The notes beneath the pieces are model-generated. The model did not search any database. It was not told where the DNA came from and saw only the letters and a program-made list of their open reading frames with translations. 64,000 nt of DNA from Adiantum capillus-veneris (Eukaryota; Streptophyta; Polypodiopsida; Polypodiales; Pteridaceae), in the NCBI GenBank assembly GCA_014529385.2, contig CM043953.1, forward strand, positions 86,210,342 to 86,274,341, given 5' to 3'. The position numbers and the translations under genes are program-made. Below are positions 12,190-25,047 of the stretch, piece by piece. The stretch's first letter is position 1, and each line of letters starts with the position of its first letter.

Positions 12190-12506
12190 GTTTAATTACC
12201 ACAATCGAATCAAAGCATTTAGCTGCTAGAAATTATCTTAGTAATGATTGGTATAACTGGAGAGTTAATCTCAATCACTACTGTATTTTATACACTGCTG
12301 ATGTTCTGGATTAGGTCTGTCAATCTGGAATTGTACTTCCCTCGGATGTTGCTCAATTTTTGTGAAAAAGTATGAATTCAGTCTTTACCCCATCAAATGG
12401 TTAAACAAGGTCCAAATTCACTTCTGAAAGAAGTTCTGGAACCCTTGAGCCAAATGGAATCTCACTGTCTAAGCCTAGTCAAATTTTGTCTTCAGTAGGC
12501 CCCGGT

Positions 12507-12530
12507 AGACATCCTACGCGTAGGATGTCT
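12507..12530. repeat. 24-bp palindrome, copy 1
   Basis: Perfect self-complementary 24-mer built from the half-site AGACATCCTACG and its reverse complement. The identical sequence recurs at 13352-13375. Confidence 0.9.
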
Positions 12531-12782
12531 CCTGCTTTGTTTTGCCTGGATTTTTGCACTATGGATTCCCCTTTATGTGCTGAGTCCACAGCTGTCTTTA
12601 CTTTTTGATTTGGACACCTATAAGCTGGTCAATGGATTAGAAATTTGTTTCGACAACCTGTTGCTGATCTTGATCAGTCTAATCAACTCCAATTTGGACC
12701 AAAATTGACTAGGAGGCTTGCCTCAGGGTATACAACACCTTGCTATGCCCACAGTCAATATCTAGCTTCAATTTCTTGGTTT

Positions 12783-12806
12783 AGACATCCTACGCATAGG
12801 ATGTCT
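12783..12806. repeat. 24-bp palindrome, copy 2 (one central change)
   Basis: Same half-site AGACATCCTACG; the right half has CATAGG in place of CGTAGG. The palindrome is otherwise kept. Confidence 0.88.
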
Positions 12807-12907
12807 TTTTCATCAGAATGGCTTCAAATTCAAAATACAGGCTCCCCTTGAGTTGCTGATCACTTTGGTATGCTCAAAATTAGGTTTGGAGTGTAAAATC
12901 ACACAAA

Positions 12908-12931
12908 AGACATCCTACATGTAGGCTGTCT
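12908..12931. repeat. 24-bp palindrome, copy 3 (degenerate)
   Basis: Starts AGACATCCTACATGTAGGC and ends TGTCT, that is, the same outer arms with changes at the centre and one in the right arm. Confidence 0.8.
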
Positions 12932-13351
12932 TTTTGGCCTTTTTGACCCCATATTTGACCCACGGCTTCCCCTTGATGTCAGTAACCCAGCGGTATGCTT
13001 AAATTTTGGTTTGGATTTCAAAAGTCCCCAACTTTAGCTGTTCTTGCCTTTTTCAGTCAAAAGTGCTAAAGTCCGCTTTGAACCCAATTTTTTTCACTCA
13101 AATGAGATGAAACCCCTCTCAGTCACTCAGTATATCATGCCAATCATGCTCATACAGCCATCATATGGTTTTGGTCTTAAAATAATGCTTTGGCATAATT
13201 TGGGTAGGATGTCTGGCAATTTCAGTCTATCTGACCTTATCCTGTCAAGATATGGTCAAATTTCCACTTTCCAATTGAAATTAGGATAAACTCCACCTTC
13301 TGAACAAACTGGTCAACTCAAAATTCCAAAATTCCCACCAGATTAGCCTGT

Positions 13352-13375
13352 AGACATCCTACGCGTAGGATGTCT
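13352..13375. repeat. 24-bp palindrome, copy 4 (perfect)
   Basis: Identical to the copy at 12507. Right half-sites (TAGGATGTCT) also stand alone at 13204-13213 and, inside the LTR, at 14264-14274. Confidence 0.9.
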
Positions 13376-13892
13376 CCTCGCTTGAATTAATTTTTTGTCT
13401 GACAAAAATGCTCCTGATGCTCTGCAGCTCTATCAGAAACACTCACAGTAACTTTTGGACTTCACTTACGCTTTCAAACACACTTTTGCGTCTTTTTGCG
13501 TCTTTTACAAACTTGTGATGAATTTACCAAGCAAGTATACATGCATGGAGTGCTCTAGATCCTTAATCATGATGTCCTACTTACTCTACTCCTACTCATC
13601 ATGTGAAATGGTGATAATGGTGTTTTGGTTGCTTTCTGGCCTCTCCAGACTCTCAACCTCTCCTCTCACCGCTTCTACCACTCCAACTCAACTAATACCT
13701 AAAACTATCTTAGTCTACCTAAATCTACTTAAGTCGAAGGATCTAGGTCAGGCACACGCTTCCTAGACTCCCTCTAAGACCTAGAGAGTCCTCCACCCTC
13801 TGATCCTATCTAAATGTAAAACGAAGACTCTTGGCAAGCCAAAAATCCCTATCCTCAACGACTAGTCTTGGTCACCAACCTAAGGTTTTCAT

Positions 13893-13910
13893 CCCCCGGC
13901 AACGGCGACA
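13893..13910 (-). promoter_or_regulatory. Gypsy-A primer binding site (tRNA-Asp type)
   Basis: On the minus strand TGTCGCCGTTGCCGGGGG, one or two bases from the known Asp-tRNA primer site of Athila-type elements (TGGCGCCGTTGCCGGGGA). It lies next to a TG dinucleotide at 13912 that would be the LTR end. Confidence 0.75.
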
Positions 13911-13911
13911 A

Positions 13912-14730
13912 TGTTGGACAGATACGCCGCGACAGACGTCAGCACAGCGAGAACTCACCTAACAAGATTTGTCATCTAGGGACGAAGCTCGACCCGCAGG
14001 CGCATGGAAGCAAGCATACTGTGTCAACCTACACTTGATCGACTCCTAACTAATTCCTACAGAGGTCTCTATTAATTGTCTAAGTCACAGCCTTCAAGAG
14101 TGCATAAGAGGAAACTTTCTACAACGCTATTTAAAGCCGAACACCCATCAAACCATCTTGAAATACCATAGAACTTGAAGGAGACCCTACTAACACCAAT
14201 AGGTCGCTCTCCCTAAGGTCTATGAACCAAAATCCCAACCCAAAACACCCGGTGCAAAATCACGTAGGATGTCTGGCTGAAATTTATAGCACTTCGTTTC
14301 CAAAATATAAAGTGCCTAATGTGTAGATCTACTCAATGTGAACGCGTGGATATGCTACAATGCAAAATCGGACAACGTATGCTCACCAAATCACCAGATG
14401 AAGCTCGTAGAAGGAGCTCGCAAAACCGGACCGTACGCGCGCAATGTAGGTATCGGCGCGTAGCTCTCATCAAGGGCAATATTCTGCACTTCTCCGCACT
14501 CGATTCCGACCACCGGTGCACACGTAGCGTCAAGATGAAGCTCACACTCTCTCACGTACACAGTACGCTCACTCACAGACTTCAAAACTTCTCTTTTTAA
14601 AAATGACAAAAGGTTTTTTCATTAAGGTCAAAAAGTGGTATATATACCTTACAATTTTCAAACCCTAAAGTTCCAAATCAATCATCTACTCAATCTAACT
14701 ATCAAAACTGTGATACAATCTGGAAACTTC
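13912..14730 (-). repeat. Gypsy-A 5' LTR, putative, truncated by Copia-B
   Basis: Assigned because it starts directly outside the primer site. No second copy is in the window, so the length is a minimum; Copia-B begins at 14731. It contains a palindromic GGTATATATACC TATA-like box at about 14637-14648, oriented equally well for the minus-strand promoter. Two overlapping minus ORFs at 14333-14609 are not convincing genes. Confidence 0.55.
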
Positions 14731-15250
14731 TGTAAGTCCCAATATTTACAAGGTGAAAAATCATGTTTCCCCAATAAATGAATAATTACAAAAAATGATA
14801 ATCTTCCGAGTAGTGAATTTCCCTTGGGTGTGTCCAGCTTCTAACAAGGTCCAATTTGGACTTGTCAACACAAGGGCGGCTACACATGACTGCCTATCAT
14901 GACAGAGGGCAGCCCTTTTGGCCTATAAAAAGAGACCCTTTGTACACACAAAAACAAATTGTGAAGCACTGTGGTGCATTGTGAAGTTGATGTGAGGTGG
15001 TGAGAGTGAAGCAAGGCGTGAGCTCCAAAATGGTATAATCCCTTTGTAACTTACTTCTTGTTTTGAAGTACTAAAGCCATTGAGTGGTTGTTTTCCCGTG
15101 GACATAGGCCACATTGGGTCAACCACGTATATCATGTGTGATCTCTCTCTATCTCTCTCTACTCTATAATCTCTCATGTGTGTGAAAATTAACTCTCTCC
15201 ATTAAGTAATCTACTCAATTATCTACTAAGATACACCCTATTTTCTAACA
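14731..15250 (+). repeat. Copia-B 5' LTR, about 520 bp
   Basis: Ends TTTTCTAACA just before the primer site. It matches the Copia-C LTR from AAGGGCGGCTACACATG (about 14871) to the end, including the TATA box TATAAAAAGAG (14923) and the R/U5 part with GCCATTGAGTGG. The left boundary TGTAAGTCCC is a guess from the TG rule; the Copia-C LTR is 240 bp longer. Confidence 0.75.
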
Positions 15251-15252
15251 AT

Positions 15253-15264
15253 TGGTATCAGATC
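15253..15264 (+). promoter_or_regulatory. Copia-B primer binding site (tRNA-iMet)
   Basis: TGGTATCAGATC two bases after the LTR end; the plant consensus is TGGTATCAGAGC. Confidence 0.85.
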
Positions 15265-15317
15265 AAGGTTTGCTTGTATAGCTAAAGTATCTCAAGGAAA
15301 GGAATTCTCTGAATTGA

Positions 15318-15955
15318 GTGGAAGGTAAGCTCAAGATCGAGAAGTTCAACGGCAAAAACTACCAAGCTTGGAAGATGCAGATTGAAGATTATCTCTACCA
15401 GAAGGACCTTTATTTGCCACTAGGTGGTCTTGCAAAGAAGCTCGCAACAATGGCAAATGAAGCATGGATTGTCCTTGACCGAAAGGCACTGGGAACAATC
15501 CGGTTAGGCTTGGCATCAATGATGGCCTTCAATGTTTCAGAGATGAAAACCACGGAGGACTTGATGAAGTCACTTGAAAGCCTCTACGAGAAACCATCGG
15601 CATCCAATAAGGTAATTCTCACTAATCTCTTGTTCAATCTAAAGATGGCAGAAAATGGTTCAGTTGAAGAATACCTAAAGGACTTTAGCACCAATAAGTA
15701 ACTCTATCTCTGACACAAATACTCTTAAGTTTGATGATGTTGTGGGTGTTCTCTTAAGTGAGGAAATGGGAAGGAGAAGCACAGGAGAATCATCAAGTGC
15801 TGCGCTGAGTGGAAACAAGAGGAAGGCCTAAGGAGAGGTTCAAAAACCAAAAAAAAAATGATCGTTCAAGGCGGAGCAAGTCACGCTCAAAGTCAGTTCT
15901 TGAATGTCTGAACTGTGGAAAGAAGGGACACGTCAAGAAGGATTACTGATCCAAG
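15318..15955 (+). pseudogene. Copia-B gag
   Basis: The frame starts MEGKLKIEKFNGKNYQAWK and gives 127 codons of a UBN2-type capsid (ALGTIRLGLASMMAFNVSE, NKVILTNLLFNLKMAENGSVEEY). It then stops after FSTNK and continues in another frame to a zinc knuckle CLNCGKKGHVKKDY at about 15905-15948. The fourth ligand Cys has become Tyr, followed at once by TGA. This is a dead particle protein. Confidence 0.82.
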
Positions 15956-16079
15956 AAGAAGGAGTCGGAGTCTCAAGACAGCAACCCAACATCGAAGGCC
16001 AATGTGGCAGAGGTAAAGTATAGCAAGATGCTCTAATTCTCTCATTAGACAATGTGTCTAATTCCTGAATAGTAGATTC

Positions 16080-17868
16080 CAAAGCTTTATTCCATGCGAC
16101 ACCACACAAGAAACATTTCCAAGATTGCACCAAAGGTAATTTTGGGTATGTATACTTATGAGATGATGAAGCTTGTGAAATTGTTGGCAAAGGTATAGTT
16201 TGTGTCAAAACTGTCAAGGAAACTTATTGGAATCTTAAAGATGTTAGGCATGTTCCTTCTCTTTGCAAGTATTTGATATCTACACAACAATTGGACAATG
16301 AAGTCACAACATTGCATTCGGAAACAAACGGCGGAAGATCTCAAAGGGATCTTTGGTGGTTTTCAAAGGAGAAAAGGTTGGTACGCTTTAATTGTGTACT
16401 GTTAGCTTGCAATCTTTAGCTTGCGAAGCAACTATCGAAGTCGACAATACGGTGTGGAAGTGAGAAAGGAATGCAAATCCTTCAAGCAAAGGAGCTTTCT
16501 GTCAGGTTTAAAAGAAGTGAACTTAGAATTCTATGAAGATTGTGTTTATAGTAAACAAAAGAGGGTAAAATTTCAAAATTCAAGAAATGAAAGAAAAAAT
16601 AAAAATCTTGAGTTGGTTCATTCTCATGTTTGGGGTCTTGTATGTACACCATCACTTGGTGGCTCATTGTGATATGTAACATTCATAGACGATGCAACTA
16701 AGAAAACATAAATTTATGTAATGAAGAATAAATTTGATGTGTTTTCCATATTTTAAAGGTGGAAAGCCTTTGTGGAGAATGAAGTAGGTACCAAGGTTAC
16801 ATGCCTTAGATCCGACAATGGAGGCAAGTATTGCAGCCAAGCTTTTGAAAGATTTTGTTCTAGCAATGGAATTCGGAGGCAAAGAAAAACCCCAAGGACA
16901 CCTCAACAAAATGGAATTTTTAAAAGTATGAATAGAAAAATCATGGAGCGAGCACGAAGTATGCGGCTACATGCAATATTACCATTTGAGCTTTGGGGGG
17001 AAGCTATAAGTACGTCTGTATACTTAATCAACCGGTCACCCTCAATGGCATTGGATGGGGGAGTTCCAAAAGAGGCATGGATATATAAACCGATGAATTA
17101 TGCATTTCTCAAAGTGTTTGGGTGTGAGGCTTTCATGCACATAGATAGAAGCCTAAGGTCAAAGCTAGATGCAAAGTCCAAAAATTGTTTCTTCATTGGC
17201 TATGGAGAAGGTGACTTTGGGTATCACCTATGGAATTTTGGAGATGGTAAAATCTTTAAAAGAGATGTAACTTTCAACGAACAAAAGATGTACAAAGATT
17301 ACTTGGAAAGAAAATACATGGAGCTTGAGGATAGTGAAGACTCAAGGAGTGCAAACGGTGACAACATACAACAACGTCAACCAAATGAGCCTCAACCTAT
17401 TCCCCAAATCTCTACAAGTGCAAGTAGACCTCCAGAAAGGTTTATTCTTTCCTTCAACCATCTCTTGATCTCAGATTCTAGAGACCCGGAATCATACGAG
17501 GAAGTTATGCAACACGAATCCAAAGAAGAATGGATAAAGAGCATGCAAGTGGAGATGGAATCATTACATCGGAACCAAACATGGCAGTTGGTTGAGTTGA
17601 CTAAAGGTAAGTGGGCACTTCAAAACAGATGGGCGTACAAGCTGAAGGAAGAAGAAGGTGGGAAGAAAAGGTACAAGTCTAGGCTTGTGGTAAAAATATT
17701 TTCTCAAAAGAAAGGTATTGACTTCAACGAAATATTTTCTCCTTTTGTAAAAATGAACTTGATTAGGTTTTTCTTAAGCCTTGTGGTTGATCATGATTTA
17801 ATTCTTGAGAAAATGGATGTAAATACGGCATTCTCTCATGGTGACTTAGAGAAGAAAATTTACATGCT
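16080..17868 (+). pseudogene. Copia-B pol (pre-integrase, integrase, RT), broken
   Basis: The protease region is decayed. GAG-pre-integrase and the integrase start appear at 16421-16672 (LELVHSHVWGL, where the catalytic HSD is now HSH). The integrase second half is at 16772 onward (CLRSDNGGKYCSQAF, TPQQNGIFKSMNRKIMERARSM). It is followed by the C-terminal VFGCEAFMHIDRSLRSKLDAKSK and RT up to KMDVNTAFSHGDLEKKIYML. The YVDD catalytic box would come later and is lost at the Gypsy-B junction. Stops and lost catalytic residues show an old copy. Confidence 0.84.
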
Positions 17869-17873
17869 CAAGT
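17869..17873. repeat. Target site duplication CAAGT (left) of Gypsy-B
   Basis: Identical to 31047-31051. It confirms the element ends. Confidence 0.85.
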
Positions 17874-18627
17874 TGTAATGGGAATGACGTATGAACTTTG
17901 AGAATAGCAAAATAAAGAGTATTAAGGTAAGAATTTTTTGTGAGATCACTTTGAGAACATGGAGGGTGAACTTAATTGATGGTAGCAACATAAACATAGT
18001 ACTTAAGTAGCTTGGCATGAACAATACTTTTGCAAGAGAGAGAAAGTATTAGAGAACATGACAATAGTTGAGGACCGGATTTAGTTGGAGCCAGTCCCCC
18101 TCCAAAAGGCGTTTGTATTATAGATTCTCCCATCAAGAAAGACTTTGTTACAATACTATCTTTGTGTTCCTTATGACCTTGGTGATGCTATGAAGATAGA
18201 AAGCTTCATGCATCATGAGGTTAACATAAACTTTGCAAAAAGCATTAACTATTTCAAGACTCAGTTCCAAGGCCTCAAACACCTTCGAAGGTGGAGAGAG
18301 CTAACGCGGAGAATGAGGGTAGGGAAGAGTAGGAAGAAACATTCCGTAGGAAAAAGAAATAGTTCCTCACTTATCATCACTCTTCTTGCTTAGCATAGCA
18401 TAATAGCATAGTAATGAAGATGAAGAAGATGGCAAGCTTAAGCATTGAAACATGGCTCTTTGTTGGATTTGTATTCCATAGCCAAGAGTGTTGGTGTAGG
18501 CTCTCCACTTCTCAACAAACTTGGAGAAGGAGATGGAGCTATTGCATTTTGCACTCCACACAATGAGAGAATGTGTGCGTGGGAGAGTATACCCCCCCTG
18601 TCATGCTTGGTCCACCTCTCTCTCTTT

Positions 18628-18668
<41 letters not shown>

Positions 18669-19408
18669 TTTATTTATTATTTCCTTTGGACATGTGTCCT
18701 CTTTTTCCTCTTTTGAGAGAAAGATCTTAATTATTTATTTTTATGTATCTAAATTCTCATTGAACCCCTTTAAAATCTAACCCAAATAGCATTCAAGCAC
18801 ATCATGAGGGCCACATGTGGAGGATCATTGGAACATGTGCCTTTTATGCTTATTAAGTCATTTGGTTGAATGGAATACTTCAAGGACTTATTCAATCAAG
18901 CAAGCATGTTTCTTTTATGCTTCTTAAGTCATTTATTTTGAATTGAATACTTCAAGCCTTAGTCAATCAAGCATGGACTTTCATGACTCTTGAGAACTTA
19001 TCTTTGAATTTAACATTTCAAAAACCTTAGTCATTTAAGCATAAAAATCACCTCAAGCTTTGGGCAAGGTTTCCACAACCACTTTAAGTGTCTTAGCACC
19101 TCATGCTTGGGTAAAATTTCCACCTCGAGGTTAGCCATAGCTTGCGTAAGGTCAAATGATTTTTTAACACTAACGTTTGGAGGTCTTTAATGAAGCTAAC
19201 CCTAAGGTCTTTCAAGCTCCATTAGGTAGCATTGCTCTTTGACAGACCATCTCTTATTTGGACCCCTTTACCATTGGCTATGTGTTGAGATAGATCCATA
19301 AGCACATGTCCATATTCTAACTTTTGTTTCTGTTTATTGACCCACATTAAATGATCATTTTAATATGAGAAAATCATTTGCGTTGGTTAGATAGTAGATT
19401 TTATGACA
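17874..19408 (-). repeat. Gypsy-B 3' LTR, 1535 bp
   Basis: Starts TGTAATGGGAATGACG and ends TTTTATGACA on the plus strand. It aligns end to end with 29484-31046. It contains a CT microsatellite (18632-18664) where the other LTR has a longer one. Small ORFs inside are not genes. Confidence 0.9.
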
Positions 19409-19742
19409 TTACCTCTCTCTTGAAATCATAGCCATCCTCGACTCCTATGAGGTAAAAGAGGTAAAGCTATAGTCATCAGTCAATTTGTCTTAGCAGGTAG
19501 AGGATCCCTTTTTCTCCTATGATATCATTCCAAGATGGATGACTAATCCATTGGTGCTTGGGAAACATAGTTGCCGCAAGCATGTCTGCTCTTTAGTCCG
19601 TTTCAACCTTCCAAGTAGAGTGACAAATCCCACATAGTCTTTGAGAGATGTCGGCATCACAAATATGATTCTTAGTATGTATACTACTTAAATTTGTGCA
19701 CAATAAAGAGAGAATTAGTCTTATAAGACAAACATTGATCAT
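19409..19742 (-). other. Gypsy-B 3' non-coding tail with purine tract
   Basis: Next to the LTR the minus strand reads CAAGAGAGAGGTAA, a polypurine primer for plus-strand synthesis. The rest may be the extreme pol C-terminus, but I cannot recognise it. Confidence 0.5.
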
Positions 19743-19746
19743 TTAA

Positions 19747-21065
19747 CACTAGGTTGGTAACCTAACAGGACATAAAAGTGTCCTTTCAGGGTTTTGAAGA
19801 AAATCTCCAAAACCATAGTAGATCCACTCATTTTGTAAAATCCTTTCATGAGGTTATAGTTCAAGGCCTACTACACATGGAAAAAATAAGAAACTTGTAA
19901 AATTTCTCATCTTTTGGTCACCCCAAGCCTCCAAAGTTGATGGACCAGTACATTTTCATCAAAACTATCATTTCTTACGTTTTGTTGTATAAAAATAAGA
20001 TTAGGGATTTTTGTAGGACTTGAGATAAATTCCCTAGTTAACTTCAATGGGTTGGTGATCAAAACATATGATGGCTTCTCACTCACTATTTTTTGTTTTG
20101 CCAAAAGAAATAGGTACAAAAAAGTTGAATTTTTACCATCTGCAAACCTATCATCAAAGTTTCTATAGCCACGCTCAATACAAATAATATATGCATGTTT
20201 TCTTAGTTCCCTATTGTCCTTTAGGTTCATAAGGAGCCATGGAGAAAGTCAAAATAATAATACATCTCTTACCAAGGGGAATCTTGGGGGCAAAGATGAA
20301 GTGCTAAATACAGCAAACATGAAAAAACTAGGTTCAACATTATGAGTTGTAGAATCCCATAGAAACTAATCAATATCTAGCCAAATTTGATCCTTATGAC
20401 TAGATATGGTTACTACCTACAAAATGCATGTAGTTATCACAAGAAACTAACAATATTGAAAAAGCTATACTTGATATACTAGAATGTTTCGTTTTCTTCT
20501 ATAATTGAAAAAAGCAACCATCGTTGTCTACTATGCAAAATAGGGTATTAGGTGCCCCAAAACTCAAGGAATATTAGCTTTATGTTACAATATGCAACAT
20601 AGAAAATCAAAACTGCATTTGGATATCATGAAAGCCACCAAAAAAATCATAGAAGAGCTAAAATTGGCTAAAAACAGGATTTTACAATTTTTGTAATTTG
20701 GTCATAACTTACAACTTTAACATTTACTTCTCTCTAGAAGCATTAGGACATGTTGAGGACTACTAAAGATAGTTCTCTAGCATTATAGACCTCACAAACA
20801 TGAATTCTAGAGTGGTATAGTTGCAAAAAGTTGAAAAAAGCCAAAAATAGGACCCGTTTATTCACACAGTTTAGGTTGTGAAATGTTGTGCAAGGACAAG
20901 GTTAAAGATGGAATTGATATTCCAAAAAAATGTCAAGTTTTTTTCAGCTCATGAGACAACTTTCTAGACAGATAGCACCTCAAAATCCATTTTGAAACTC
21001 TTGACATAATTCAAGGAAAATGGTCACTTAACAGGACATAAAAGTGTCCCATTACCAACCTAGTG
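19747..21065. mobile_element. Non-autonomous inverted-repeat element flanked by TTAA
   Basis: The left end is CACTAGGTTGGTAA and the right end is its exact complement TTACCAACCTAGTG. TTAA lies directly outside both ends (19743-19746 and 21066-21069). Just inside each end is the block AACAGGACATAAAAGTGTCC, itself a near-palindrome. The interior is AT-rich. A 107-codon minus ORF (19907-20230) has no recognisable domain and probably is not a transposase. The ends look like CACTA...TAGTG, but CACTA elements make 3-bp duplications; TTAA would fit piggyBac-like or Sola3-like targets. The superfamily is left open. Confidence 0.75.
19907..20230 (-). CDS. Hypothetical 107-aa ORF inside the TTAA-flanked element
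   Basis: Not recognised. It starts MNLKDNRELRKHAYIICIERGYRNFDD-like and is rich in basic and aromatic residues. There is no catalytic triad, zinc motif or signal peptide. It may be a remnant of the parent element's protein or a chance frame in AT-rich DNA. Confidence 0.25.
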   Translation of the reverse strand: MNLKDNRELRKHAYIICIERGYRNFDDRFADGKNSTFLYLFLLAKQKIVSEKPSYVLITNPLKLTREFISSPTKIPNLIFIQQNVRNDSFDENVLVHQLWRLGVTKR

Positions 21066-21088
21066 TTAAAAGAAACATGTACATTTGC

Positions 21089-21265
21089 TTACTCTAATGT
21101 AACATTGTAAGCATTGACAAGGTTCATACTATCCTTAGGCAAGATTCCTTGTATCCATCTAACATCTCCAAAATGATAATTTTTGAACTTAATAAGATAT
21201 TGTCGGATAATCTTACCAGGTCGTAGTACCTTATCTTCATGCCGAAGGATAGCTTCGGGTTGTAG
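21089..21265 (-). pseudogene. Gypsy-B integrase C-terminal chromodomain-like end
   Basis: The frame on the minus strand contains LQPEAILRHEDKVLRPGK, then LIKFKNYHFGDVRWI. This matches the layout of the chromoviral integrase tail (PxxIL...LRxx...LVxWKxxxxxxxTWE) that targets integration to chromatin. The aromatic cage residues are only partly kept (W in VRW). It ends with a stop at 21089. The upstream part of integrase is missing because foreign DNA starts at about 21266. Confidence 0.6.
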
Positions 21266-21518
21266 TGATGAGCGCAAAGCGCGACACAGACCCCGACAGA
21301 CTCAACGGAAGGACCATGCATGCCGAGCTAGCCACGAGAAATGAACAGGGGACACCACCTAGCTTTCAGGGGCTAGGACGTAGATAATGGTGATTTTAAA
21401 TAGCACAAACACTTCACACACACACACACATAGAGAGAGAGAGAGAGAGAGAGAGAAACAGAGATGTAGGTGATGAAAACCCCTTCAGATGTGAGGGAAA
21501 CTTGATTCAATGCAATAT
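21266..21518 (+). repeat. Direct repeat copy 1, LTR-like
   Basis: About 250 bp starting TGATGAGCGCAAAGCGCG. It shares the order of blocks with 24812-25047: GAGCTAGCCACG, CACCACCTAGCTTT, AATAGCACAAACAC, a CA run, GGTGATGAAAA and GATGTGAGGGAAAC. The CA run continues into a GA run here. Probably the start of a 5' LTR of a separate element inserted in Gypsy-B. Confidence 0.6.
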
Positions 21519-22151
21519 TTACAGAAACCTTAGCTTCGGCGAGATGGCGACTATGGTGATAGAGAGATAGAGAGAGAGAGATATAGTGATCCTATAGTGC
21601 AGCCTCTAGAGGTGATTCATAAGCACCGAGATTCTACTCTGGTGAGTGTATGGAGGCCCTTGGACTCAAGGTGTGGACATGGCTTCCTTCTCATAGTGCT
21701 AACTTTCCAAAATGCTACACTAGAACCCTCTCCTCTTCTCTTCACAATTGTTGCTAGTCTCTCGTTAGTGACCTCTTAGTGCCCTTTTATAGGTGCAGGC
21801 TGCATTAGGTTAGGGTAATCTGATTAGGTTAGGACCCTAATCATTAGAGACACAGCAAGGAGTTGGGTCCCAGATGGTTGACTCTTGCTTTGTCTTAGGG
21901 AAATTTTTAAAATGATATCTCCTAAGTGGGCCTTTGTGACTATCACCTAGAAAGAGGTGGCAATTTACAACGGGTTTTTATACAAGATTTTTGGCTTGAA
22001 ATCGGAAAATAATAATACCCTATGGATGTTACTACGGAGATGCGTCATGGATGAGATGCCGGCAAATGGCGAACCTTGTTGGAGCGTTGATGTAGCACGT
22101 TCGCCCGTTTCAGGGTCTCTCGAGGCATGCCTTTGGCGTCATTTCTTGATT

Positions 22152-22171
22152 TGGCGTCGCTATCGCGGGAT
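22152..22171 (+). promoter_or_regulatory. Asp-tRNA-like primer site candidate
   Basis: TGGCGTCGCTATCGCGGGAT resembles the Asp-type primer site. It lies about 0.9 kb after the start of the LTR-like repeat, where a 5' LTR would end. This is weak evidence on its own. Confidence 0.35.
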
Positions 22172-22254
22172 TTTACCATCCTTCTTTTGTGTTGGGTGTC
22201 GATGTCAAGTTACTTCTTTTTTTATGTTTTTGTGTGCGTATAGCGTGCGCGTAC

Positions 22255-24811
<2,557 letters not shown>

Positions 24812-24957
24812 TGACGAGCGCAAAGCGCGGCAGAGATCCCAATGGCCTCAACGCCAGGACCGTGTACACCGAGCTAGCCACGGAAAATGAACAGAGGTCA
24901 CCACCTAGCTTTGAGCGGCTAGGATGCAGATAACGGTGATTTAAAATAGCACAAACA

Positions 24958-24999
<42 letters not shown>

Positions 25000-25047
25000 T
25001 GATGAAAATCCCTTGGGATGTGAGGGAAACTCGATTAAATGCAATAT
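24812..25047 (+). repeat. Direct repeat copy 2, LTR-like
   Basis: Starts TGACGAGCGCAAAGCGCG and matches 21266-21518 as described there. It has a pure CA tract (24960-24993) and no GA tract. Similarity fades after GCAATATGCATG. Confidence 0.6.

Larger units (their letters stand above)
12190..13892 (-). other. Gypsy-A leader with palindromic sites
   Basis: About 1.7 kb between the primer site and gag, without a convincing gene. It holds three full and several half copies of a 24-bp palindrome (see separate entries). Short ORFs here have no recognisable domain. Confidence 0.6.
3896..14730 (-). mobile_element. Gypsy-A, Ty3-gypsy retrotransposon (Athila/Tat-like by primer site)
   Basis: Minus-strand element. 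From right to left it has a putative 5' LTR (13912-14730), an Asp-tRNA-type primer site, a 1.7-kb palindrome-bearing leader, gag with an unusual N-terminal extension, a protease with DSGAG, RT with YMDD, RNase H, and an integrase with an HHCC zinc finger, cut by Copia-A at 3896. The RT-RNase H-integrase order is that of gypsy. The Asp-type primer site suggests the Athila/Tat group, which is inference. Many frame breaks show it is dead. Confidence 0.88.
14731..17868 (+). mobile_element. Copia-B, Ty1-copia retrotransposon, 3'-truncated
   Basis: Plus-strand copia with 5' LTR, tRNA-iMet primer site, gag and most of pol. It stops inside RT at about 17868, where Gypsy-B begins. Its LTR and pol are close relatives of Copia-C at the other end of the window (the same RSLRSKLDAKSK, FNHLLISDSR and SHGDLE blocks). 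The 3' third and 3' LTR are missing. The sequence beyond Gypsy-B is Gypsy-D, not Copia-B, so a deletion must have occurred as well. Confidence 0.87.

Noticed and set aside
12507-13375. CRISPR array
   Set aside because: The repeats are palindromes at irregular distances of 120-450 bp with no spacers of uniform size, in a plant retroelement leader.
14319-14609. Overlapping ORFs on both strands of about 70-93 codons
   Set aside because: Inside the putative Gypsy-A LTR, all frames open by chance, no motif.
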